Below, piece after piece: positions 1 to 5,636 of a stretch of DNA of 6,085 bases. Position 1 is the first letter of the stretch, and each line of letters opens with the position of its first letter. The translations under genes and the position numbers were made by a program. The stretch spans positions 1-6,085 of the forward strand of contig CAIOSS010000017.1 in assembly GCA_903860995.1 (NCBI GenBank). The letters are read 5' to 3'. The notes under the pieces were generated by a model. It was not told where the DNA came from and ran no database searches. It worked only from the letters and a program-made list of their open reading frames with translations. This DNA is from an uncultured delta proteobacterium. GTDB taxonomy: Bacteria; Myxococcota_A; Polyangia; Polyangiales; Ga0077539.

Positions 1-47
1 GCGGCGGGCGGCGGGCGGTCACTTGCCGGTGAGCCCGTGGTCGCCGA

Positions 48-530
48 TCACTTGTTGATGAACACGGCGTTCTTGTCGTAGGCGTCGCGCATCTGCTTCT
101 CGGCGGTCTGCTCGAGGAGCCCGCCCACCAGCATGACCTTCGCCTCGACGGTGAAGTCCACGATGCGGCGGCAGCGGTCGGCGCCGATGGCCTCGATGCG
201 CATCACGCCGTTGGTGAGCAGCTTGTCGGGCATGGTGCTCGGGATGCCCTTGAAGGCCGAGCGCCCGGTCTTCTTGTCCCAGTGCGTCTCCTCCGTGTAC
301 TTGAAGTTCGAGCCGAGCACCTTCTGCACGGCGGCCGGGACGTCCATCTTCGGGGTCGCCACGGTCTTGCGGAAGGTCTCCGTCTCGGAGTCACGGAGCT
401 CGAGCACGGTGTAGTCCGGGAAGTTCAGCGCGCCCTTGTAGAGGGCGTCGTTGACCTCGCGGTCGAAGTTGAGCTTCCAGTACGTCTCCGGGGTGCACGC
501 AAACTCGTGGGTCACGCTGAACTTGTTCAT
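48..530 (-). CDS. DUF2505 family (START-like) protein, probably 3'-frameshifted
   Basis: A 160-residue soluble protein with no signal peptide or membrane segment. It resembles the DUF2505 family, which is thought to adopt a START/SRPBCC-like lipid or hydrophobic-ligand fold; its biochemical role is unknown. Family-like features are an aromatic-rich N-terminal strand and helix (residues 4-24, with TPETYWKL), the HWDKKTGR segment (83-90), GADRCRRIVDFTVEAKV (116-132) and the LVGGLLE turn into the final helix (134-140). The ATG at 530 is chosen because an AGGAGGA Shine-Dalgarno sits 10 nt upstream, although the frame stays open far upstream through the neighbouring gene. It is the last gene of the minus-strand series, 95 nt after the duplicated-domain lipoprotein, and a candidate promoter in that gap suggests separate transcription. 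Oddity: the stop after FINK is followed, in another frame, by a plausible family-like tail (IGDHGLTGK then stop at 19-21), so the true protein may be about 10 residues longer. The family call is by recalled pattern and is fairly secure; the function is not known. Confidence 0.8.
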   Translation of the reverse strand: MNKFSVTHEFACTPETYWKLNFDREVNDALYKGALNFPDYTVLELRDSETETFRKTVATPKMDVPAAVQKVLGSNFKYTEETHWDKKTGRSAFKGIPSTMPDKLLTNGVMRIEAIGADRCRRIVDFTVEAKVMLVGGLLEQTAEKQMRDAYDKNAVFINK

Positions 531-540
531 CGTCGGACAC

Positions 541-547
541 TCCTCCT
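541..547 (-). promoter_or_regulatory. Shine-Dalgarno of the DUF2505 gene
   Basis: On the minus strand this reads AGGAGGA, a near-perfect anti-16S match 10 nt before the ATG at 530. It is the strongest ribosome binding site in the window and fixes the start of a gene whose open frame extends several hundred bases further upstream. Confidence 0.8.
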
Positions 548-569
548 GTTGGGACCGCGTCGGGGGGCG

Positions 570-597
570 AATATCGCGACGCCCGGCCCTTTGTCGA
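570..597 (-). promoter_or_regulatory. candidate sigma-70 promoter for the DUF2505 gene
   Basis: On the minus strand TCGACA (592-597, five of six matches to TTGACA) is separated by 16 nt from GATATT (570-575, four of six matches to TATAAT). It lies in the 95-nt gap upstream of the DUF2505 gene and would leave a leader of roughly 30 nt before the start codon. The GATATT stretch is one of the few AT-rich patches in this GC-rich sequence. It is a motif match only, and a housekeeping-type promoter is the simplest reading. Confidence 0.35.
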
Positions 598-600
598 CTA

Positions 601-609
601 CCCCCCCCC
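601..609 (-). repeat. nine-base homopolymer (G9 on the minus strand)
   Basis: An uninterrupted run of nine C on the plus strand lies in the intergenic gap. It begins 16 nt after the lipoprotein stop codon and ends 3 nt before the candidate -35 box of the DUF2505 gene. Homopolymers of this length are prone to slippage in replication and to sequencing error. It is outside every coding region called here, so a length change would alter promoter spacing or context, not a reading frame. Confidence 0.9.
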
Positions 610-625
610 ACCGGTGATCGCCGCG

Positions 626-1507
626 TCAGCGACGCGCCGCGGGCGGGGGGGTGGGCTCCTCCTGCGGGCGCATGGCGAGGGTGACCGCGATGCTCGCGCG
701 CTGCCCCGTGGCGCGCAGCCGGGCGCCGCGCAGGATGTTGAGGTGGCACTCGCCGCTCGCGCGCACCGGCTCGTCGAGCGGGCCCAGCGCGACGTCGCCG
801 ACCACCCCGTCGGAGCCCACGGTCAGGGTGAAGCGCGCGTAGCCCTCGGCGCGGCGGGTGGCGCGCTCGCGCAGCAGCGGGGTGTAGCAGGCGAGGTGGT
901 CGGTCGTGCGCAGCGAGAGCACCGCGGCGGCCTCGTCGGCGGTGAGGCTGCCGGAGCCCGCCCGCACGATGGCCGCGACGCTCTCCTGGGCGGGCAACCG
1001 CATGCGCGGGAAGAGCAGCATCTCGGGCACCGAGAGCGTGAGCACGGGGTTCTCGAACACCAGCGGGAAGGTGACCCGCAGGGGGTGGTGGATGCCCTCG
1101 ATGCGCAGCGGGCGGACGATGGCCAGCACGCACTCGCGGGTCTGTCGCAGCGCGGGCGCGTCGGTCTCCGCGGCGGCGTCGAAGACGTGCCCGCTGGTCT
1201 CGACGACGAAGCTCAGGTCGACGCGCCCCGCGGCGTCCGGCGAGGCCGGGAGCACCCGCTCGTAGCACTCGCGGATGGCGTCGCGGTGCCGCAGCAGCGC
1301 CGCGCGCACCCGCCCCTCCGGCCGGTCGGTGTCGACGCCCTGCGCGCTGCTCTCGGCCGAGCCGCGGCGGATGCGCTCGGGCGCGAGGTCGACGCCCGTC
1401 GGCGCCTCGGTGGGAGGGTTGGGCGGCAGCGTGGGGGGGCCGCTCTTACACGCCGCGGTAAGCGCGGCGCCCAGAACGAGGAGGCGCGCAGGGAGGTTCC
1501 CGACCAT
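626..1507 (-). CDS. putative lipoprotein with two AgmX/PglI C-terminal-like domains
   Basis: A 293-residue putative exported protein. Residues 1-20 form a signal with hydrophobic core LLVLGAALTAAC; Cys20 would be the lipidated residue, though Thr at -3 makes the lipobox imperfect. A Pro-rich linker (24-37) follows. Residues about 64-152 match the AgmX/PglI C-terminal-type domain common in myxobacteria: RHRDAIRECYERVL, then GRVDLSFVVETSGHVFDA, a second Cys at 126 and VRPLRI. Residues about 200-280 look like a second, diverged copy: HLACYTPLL, ARFTLTVGSDGVVGDVALG, Cys254 and RGARL. The five cysteines are Cys20 plus one pair per repeat (81/126 and 207/254), which fits one disulfide per domain outside the cytoplasm. 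The C-terminus is Pro/Arg-rich. The domain is known from gliding, TonB-like and cell-envelope proteins, but its molecular role is unclear. The gene starts 46 nt after the sigma-54 activator and probably shares its transcript. The start at 1507 is supported by GGAG 4 nt upstream and by the signal sequence. Confidence 0.8.
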   Translation of the reverse strand: MVGNLPARLLVLGAALTAACKSGPPTLPPNPPTEAPTGVDLAPERIRRGSAESSAQGVDTDRPEGRVRAALLRHRDAIRECYERVLPASPDAAGRVDLSFVVETSGHVFDAAAETDAPALRQTRECVLAIVRPLRIEGIHHPLRVTFPLVFENPVLTLSVPEMLLFPRMRLPAQESVAAIVRAGSGSLTADEAAAVLSLRTTDHLACYTPLLRERATRRAEGYARFTLTVGSDGVVGDVALGPLDEPVRASGECHLNILRGARLRATGQRASIAVTLAMRPQEEPTPPPAARR

Positions 1508-1510
1508 AGG

Positions 1511-1530
1511 GCTCCAGAGTGTACCGGAGC
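1511..1530 (-). promoter_or_regulatory. inverted repeat enclosing the ribosome binding site of the lipoprotein gene
   Basis: On the minus strand the mRNA would read GCUCC, ten bases, GGAGC, then three bases and AUG. The GGAG (1512-1515) is the only plausible Shine-Dalgarno for the lipoprotein gene, and the upstream CUCC is its exact complement. A 5-bp stem with a 10-base loop could therefore cover the ribosome binding site. The stem is short and may be a chance product of high GC. Confidence 0.35.
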
Positions 1531-1553
1531 GGGGGGCGTGGACGGGGAAGAGA

Positions 1554-2777
1554 TTACAGCCCGAGGCGCTTGCGGCGGATCTTCTCGATGAGGGTCGTGC
1601 GGTTGATGCGGAGCACCTGCGCCGCCCGGTTGCGGTTGCCCCCGGTGCGATCGAGGGCCTGCCGGATCAGGCTGTTTTCGAAGGACTCCATCGCCGCCGC
1701 GAGGTCGACGCCCTCCTCGGGCAGCACCGGGGGGGCGAAGGGCGTCGGGGGGTCGCCCGTCGGGACGTCGCCCGCCAGGGCCTCCGCCGGCGTGCGGGAC
1801 TGGATCAGCGCCCCGAGCGGCGCGCCCGGGGGAACGATCCTGAGGGTCTCCGCGGGCGGCTGTGATGACAGCCGCGTCGACGCGCCGGGCTCGTGGTCGC
1901 GCACCCGCGGCGGCAGGTCGTTGAGGGTGACGAGCCCGGCGGGGGCGAGCAGCACGGCGCGCTCGATGACGTTCTCGAGCTGGCGGATGTTGCCCGGCCA
2001 GGGGTACGCGGCGAGCGCGCGCATGGCCTGCACGTCGATGCCCGTCGGGCTCGAGCGGCCGTTGCGGGCGGTGACCATCCGGAGGAAGTGCATCGCGAGC
2101 AGCTCGATGTCGCCCGCGCGCTCGCGCAGGGGCGGCAGGTTCACGTGCACGACGTTGATGCGGTAGTAGAGGTCTTCGCGGAAGCGGCCCGCGTCGACCT
2201 CGGCCTCGAGGTTGCGGTTGGTCGCCGCCACCACGCGGATGTCGCAGCGCACGGTCTTGGTGTCGCCCACGGGGATGTACTCCCGCTGCTGCAACAGCCG
2301 CAGGAACTTCACCTGCATCAACAGCGGCAGCTCGCCCACCTCGTCGAGGAAGAGCGTGCCGCCCTCGGCGGTCGCGACGAAGCCCTGGCTCGCGGTGACC
2401 GCGCCCGTGTACGCGCCGCGCACGTGCCCGAAGAGCTGGGCCTCGATGAGGTGCTCCGGGATGGTGCCGCAGTTGACCGTCACCACGGGCCCCTTGGCGC
2501 GCAGCGAGGCGTCGTGGAGCACGGCCACCACGAGCTCCTTGCCGGTGCCGTTCTCCCCGGTGATGAGCACCGTGCAATTGGACGAGGCCACCCGCTCGAC
2601 GGTGTGGACCACCTCGCGGATGCCCGGGTGCTGACCGACGATCTTGCCCTGGCTCGTGGTGCGGAGCGTCGAGCGGGCGCTGTCCGTGCGCTCGACCGGA
2701 GCCGTGGGAGCCGTGTGCGACGGGTCGGTCATGGTCAATCGACCACTTGGCGACAGCGGGCGATGCTTGTCAATCAT
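1554..2777 (-). CDS. sigma-54-dependent transcriptional activator, AAA+ and Fis-type HTH, no sensory domain
   Basis: A 407-residue bacterial enhancer-binding protein that would use ATP hydrolysis to open promoters bound by RNA polymerase-sigma-54. Visible motifs in order: Walker A GENGTGKE (74-81), sigma-54-contacting loop GAYTGA (121-126, Tyr in place of the usual Phe), Walker B TLFLDE (141-146), sensor I AATNRN (184-189), arginine-finger region GRFREDLYYR (197-206), sensor II WPGNIRQLENVIERAV (260-275). A Pro/Ala-rich linker (about 290-355) leads to a Fis-type HTH (about 370-405, GGNRNRAAQVLRINRTTL). Only about 45 residues precede the AAA+ domain, with no receiver, GAF, PAS or FHA domain, so any signal must come through a partner protein or through expression level. 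The ATG at 2777 lies 10 nt after the acylase stop, which favours translational coupling; the Met at codon 16 (2732) is a possible alternative start. Neither start has a strong Shine-Dalgarno. Identity as a sigma-54 activator is near certain; the target promoters are unknown. Confidence 0.95.
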   Translation of the reverse strand: MIDKHRPLSPSGRLTMTDPSHTAPTAPVERTDSARSTLRTTSQGKIVGQHPGIREVVHTVERVASSNCTVLITGENGTGKELVVAVLHDASLRAKGPVVTVNCGTIPEHLIEAQLFGHVRGAYTGAVTASQGFVATAEGGTLFLDEVGELPLLMQVKFLRLLQQREYIPVGDTKTVRCDIRVVAATNRNLEAEVDAGRFREDLYYRINVVHVNLPPLRERAGDIELLAMHFLRMVTARNGRSSPTGIDVQAMRALAAYPWPGNIRQLENVIERAVLLAPAGLVTLNDLPPRVRDHEPGASTRLSSQPPAETLRIVPPGAPLGALIQSRTPAEALAGDVPTGDPPTPFAPPVLPEEGVDLAAAMESFENSLIRQALDRTGGNRNRAAQVLRINRTTLIEKIRRKRLGL

Positions 2778-2787
2778 CCGTCAGAGC

Positions 2788-5604
2788 TTACGGAGCGGGC
2801 TCGAAGCGCCAGCGAGCGCCCGCCTCGGCGACGACCTCGGCCTCTCGGAAGGGCACCGCGTGGGAGCGGTTGGTGCGCCAGAGCTCGGCCTCGTCGCGGA
2901 AGTAGGGCGATCCGGTGTCGATGGACTGGCCCCCCGGGAGCGCGTTGAAGGCGCGCGGCCCGGTGGGCAGAAGCTCCACTGTGAAGCGCTGCGAGGCGCC
3001 GCTGCCGAAGCTGTAGTTGCTGCCGCCGAGCCCGGGGCCCGAGGCGTCGACCACGTCGATGCCCCCGGGGCGGGGGAAGCCCCGCGGGAACATCGCGTCG
3101 CCGTTGGGCGGGATGGAGAGCGTCGACTCGGTGCCGGGGATGAGGGACGTGAAGCGCACGGTGTGGAGCGCGCCCCAGAGCCAGCGGTCGACGTCGGCGG
3201 TGCCGGTGACCCGCTCGAGGTCGGCCATGGCCTCGTCGAGCGAGCGCAGCAGCACCACGTCGCGGGTCTCGGTGACCGCCGCGGTGGTGAGGTCGTCCCA
3301 GAGCACGCTCTCGCCGCCGGCGGTGCGGGCGCGCAGCTCGGCGGGGCGCTCCAGCAGGTGGAGCGCCGCGCGGATGGAGTCGAAGCCCCCCACGCGCAGC
3401 GCCGCGGTCTCGTCGTTGAAGGCGCCGCGCAGCACGCGGGACACCCAGCCGTGGAAGAGGGTCGTGGCGACGGCGTCGCGGCGCTGCGCGGGCGTGGCGT
3501 CGGACTCCACGCCCGAGGCGCCGTCGAGGGTCCAGGCCTGCACGCGCGCCGCGGCGTCGCGGAGGCGCTCGGCGCGGGGGCGCAGGGTGAGCGCGAGGGC
3601 GGCGAGCTCGGGGTGGGTGCCGGCGGCGGTCCACTCGGCCTCGAGGCGCGCGAAGGCGCTCATGAGGAAGGGGCGGAAGCGGCCGCCCGCGAGCACCGTG
3701 TGGTCGCCCTGCACGGACTGCATGTCCTCGACGGTCATCTGGGAGCCGGCCATCCGGAGGCGCTGGGTGATGCGCTCGGCGCGCCACCCGGAGGCGTAGC
3801 TGCACGCGAGGTACACCGTGGCGTCGAAGGGGTTGCCGTCGAGGGTGGTCCCGGCCTGGTCGTTGTTGCCCGTGACGATGAAGGGCCGCGCGGCGCCCCC
3901 CACGGCCTGCGGGATCTGCTCGGACGGCACCGTGCCGGTCCACTCGGCCTCGCCCGTCCCCGGGAGCACGGTGCAGGGGTTGGTCCCCTCGGGGTTGTCC
4001 GCGCGCCAGGTGAGCGCGCCCGCCGCGCGCTGCGGGATGATCGCGTGCGACGCGTAGCCCGTGCCGCCCTCCACGTCGGCGAAGACGAAGTTCTGCGCGC
4101 CGACGCCGAAGCCCTCGACCGCCGCGCGCGCCTCGGCGACGTTGCGCGCGTACGAGAGCGCCATGAAGGTGCCGAACTCGTCCGTCGCCTCGTGGCCGGT
4201 CCATCGGATGGAGATCGCGCGGTTGCTGGTGCGCCGCACGATGCGCCCGTTGGCGATCTCCGGCACGATCGGCCCGTGGTGGGGCACCACCTCCAGCCGG
4301 GCCTCGACGTTGCCGCCCGCGCCGTCGGGCACCTGCTCGGTGATGACCTCGATGGGCACCTGCCGGCCGTTGAAGAGCACCGTGTCGGGCGCACCGCCGA
4401 CGCCCGGGGTGATGGTCTCCTGGTAGACGTCCGTGACGTCGTAGTAGGCCGTGGTCACGCCCCAGGCGACCCGCTGGTTGAAGCCGATGACCACGCCGGG
4501 GACGCCCGGGAAGGTGGTGCCCGCCACGTCGACCGCGTCGGGCCCGCCGGTGACCGTGAGGTGCGTGCCCCACCAGATGGCGGGCGCGCGCAGCGCGAGG
4601 TGCGGGTCGTTGGCGAGCAGGGGGTGGCCGTTGCGGGTGAGCCCCGGGGTCACGACCCAGTTGTTGCTCCCGCGGCTGTCGTCGCCCCAGACGGAGAAGC
4701 CCTCGCGCACGTGCCGGAAGAAGGGCGCCACGCGCTCGTACAGGCCCGCGGACACGGCCGGGCGGTGCACCGTCGGGCGGAAGGTCTGGGGCATGCCGGT
4801 GCGCGGGGGATAGAAGCCCGGCACCACCGTGGCGTCGGAGGGCGGGCGCCACACGAGGACGTCCTGCGCCATCGCGCGGCGGGCGTAGCGGGCGGGCTCG
4901 GCCATCGGGTCGGCGCCGCCGAAGACCGCGCGCACGGCGTCGATGAGCTGCGAGTTCTCGATCTCGTCGTCGGCCGTGTACGAGAGCGAGTACGACTGGT
5001 AGCGGCCGATGACCAGGGAGTCGACCTCGGTCCAGTCGGGGGTGGTCTCGCCGAGCACCAGCTCGGTGTTGGGCGGCGCCTCCGCGCGGCCCGTGCGGAT
5101 CTCCCGGAGGTACTGGTTCACCCCCGCGCTGAAGGCCGTGAGCGCGACGCGGGTGCGCGACGCCGCGGGCTGCGTCTGGAGCCGCGCCCACATGGCCACC
5201 GCCGCGCGGCGCAGGCCGAGGGCGCGAAACGCGAGGTCCTGCCCGATGGCCGCGGACGACACCACGCCGAAGCGATCGCCGAGGGTGCCGGAGCCCAGCC
5301 GGCGCAGGATGTCCATCTGCGCCATGCGCTCGCGGGCCTGGAGGTAGCCCTGCACGTACACGGCGTCGCGCAGGGTGGTGGCGCGGATGTGCGCCCAGCC
5401 GTGCGCGTCGGTTGCGACGTCGACCGGGCCGTCCATCCCCGGAAGGCGGGTGGTCTGTCGGATGGGGAGCGACGCGACGCTGCCCGCGGGCGCATCCGTG
5501 GCGACGGCCGCGTCGGCGCGGCCCGCGTCGGGGCCCGTCGTGGTGGTGTTGTCCGAGCAGGACGAGAGGGCCAGGAGACCGACGAAGGCCGTGGTGCGTC
5601 GCAT
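2788..5604 (-). CDS. penicillin acylase family lipoprotein (Ntn hydrolase, His-beta23 type)
   Basis: A 938-residue precursor of an N-terminal-nucleophile amidase that cleaves an acyl group from an amine. The signal peptide MRRTTAFVGLLALSSC has lipobox LSSC (lipid Cys16), followed by a Ser/Thr/Asp/Ala-rich tether (17-45), so the enzyme is probably membrane-anchored outside the cytoplasm. The alpha region runs to about residue 312. Autocatalytic cleavage is expected at Gly312-Ser313 in GSNNW, giving a beta chain of 626 residues with Ser313 as nucleophile. Other family motifs are LLANDPHL (329-336), GFNQRVAWGVT (374-384), HHGPIV (442-447), TGNND (578-582), GWRAERI (606-612) and the terminal LPGGQS plus SPYFRDEAELW (889-909). 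Numbered from Ser313, His335 is beta23 and Asn581 is beta269, the pattern I recall for PvdQ-type and cephalosporin/AHL acylases, whereas penicillin G acylase has Gln at beta23. Cys544 and Cys601 are the only other cysteines and could form a disulfide. The frame is open for 150 codons upstream; the start at 5604 is chosen for the signal peptide, as no Shine-Dalgarno is visible. Substrate unknown. Confidence 0.93.
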   Translation of the reverse strand: MRRTTAFVGLLALSSCSDNTTTTGPDAGRADAAVATDAPAGSVASLPIRQTTRLPGMDGPVDVATDAHGWAHIRATTLRDAVYVQGYLQARERMAQMDILRRLGSGTLGDRFGVVSSAAIGQDLAFRALGLRRAAVAMWARLQTQPAASRTRVALTAFSAGVNQYLREIRTGRAEAPPNTELVLGETTPDWTEVDSLVIGRYQSYSLSYTADDEIENSQLIDAVRAVFGGADPMAEPARYARRAMAQDVLVWRPPSDATVVPGFYPPRTGMPQTFRPTVHRPAVSAGLYERVAPFFRHVREGFSVWGDDSRGSNNWVVTPGLTRNGHPLLANDPHLALRAPAIWWGTHLTVTGGPDAVDVAGTTFPGVPGVVIGFNQRVAWGVTTAYYDVTDVYQETITPGVGGAPDTVLFNGRQVPIEVITEQVPDGAGGNVEARLEVVPHHGPIVPEIANGRIVRRTSNRAISIRWTGHEATDEFGTFMALSYARNVAEARAAVEGFGVGAQNFVFADVEGGTGYASHAIIPQRAAGALTWRADNPEGTNPCTVLPGTGEAEWTGTVPSEQIPQAVGGAARPFIVTGNNDQAGTTLDGNPFDATVYLACSYASGWRAERITQRLRMAGSQMTVEDMQSVQGDHTVLAGGRFRPFLMSAFARLEAEWTAAGTHPELAALALTLRPRAERLRDAAARVQAWTLDGASGVESDATPAQRRDAVATTLFHGWVSRVLRGAFNDETAALRVGGFDSIRAALHLLERPAELRARTAGGESVLWDDLTTAAVTETRDVVLLRSLDEAMADLERVTGTADVDRWLWGALHTVRFTSLIPGTESTLSIPPNGDAMFPRGFPRPGGIDVVDASGPGLGGSNYSFGSGASQRFTVELLPTGPRAFNALPGGQSIDTGSPYFRDEAELWRTNRSHAVPFREAEVVAEAGARWRFEPAP
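4666..4671 (-). other. autoproteolytic Gly-Ser junction of the acylase
   Basis: These six bases encode Gly312-Ser313 within GSNNW. By analogy with the Ntn-hydrolase family, cleavage here releases the new N-terminal Ser of the beta chain as catalytic nucleophile. The Ser-Asn-Asn-Trp context is intact, so the enzyme is predicted to mature and be active. Confidence 0.85.
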
Positions 5605-5620
5605 CCGGGGATCGAAGCAC

Positions 5621-5635
5621 GCCCGAGGTGCGGGC
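5621..5635 (-). other. small hairpin between amidotransferase and acylase genes
   Basis: GCCCG and CGGGC form a perfect 5-bp stem around a 5-base loop, with GAA/TTC able to add three pairs outside after a bulge. It occupies much of the 32-nt gap before the acylase start. There is no following T tract, so it is not a canonical terminator. In sequence this rich in G and C it may be chance. Confidence 0.3.
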
Positions 5636-5636
5636 T

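Noticed and set aside
1..18. Tandem GCGGGCG units at the left edge
   Set aside because: Only two full 7-base copies, easily produced by chance in this composition, and cut by the window edge.
531..625. Sigma-54 (-24/-12) promoter as a target of the encoded activator, also sought in the other intergenic gaps
   Set aside because: No TGGCAC-N5-TTGC-like pair with correct GG/GC spacing was found by eye in any of the gaps on either strand.
531..1268. Extended reading of the DUF2505 frame upstream of the ATG at 530
   Set aside because: The extension is Arg/Ala/His-rich shadow of the lipoprotein gene, while a near-perfect Shine-Dalgarno marks the start at 530.
1553..1558. TGTAAT as a -10 box for the lipoprotein gene
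   Set aside because: It is formed by the activator stop codon and no acceptable -35 hexamer lies at the right distance upstream.
1213..2577. A minus-strand frame of 454 codons overlapping the activator and the lipoprotein gene
   Set aside because: It is a shifted frame of two genes with clear motifs in their own frames; its product is low-complexity Arg/Ala/Pro with no recognisable domain.
2744..2773. Sigma-70 promoter from the perfect TTGACA at 2768-2773 on the minus strand
   Set aside because: No TATAAT-like box occurs 16 to 18 nt downstream, and the hexamer lies inside the probable coding sequence of the activator.
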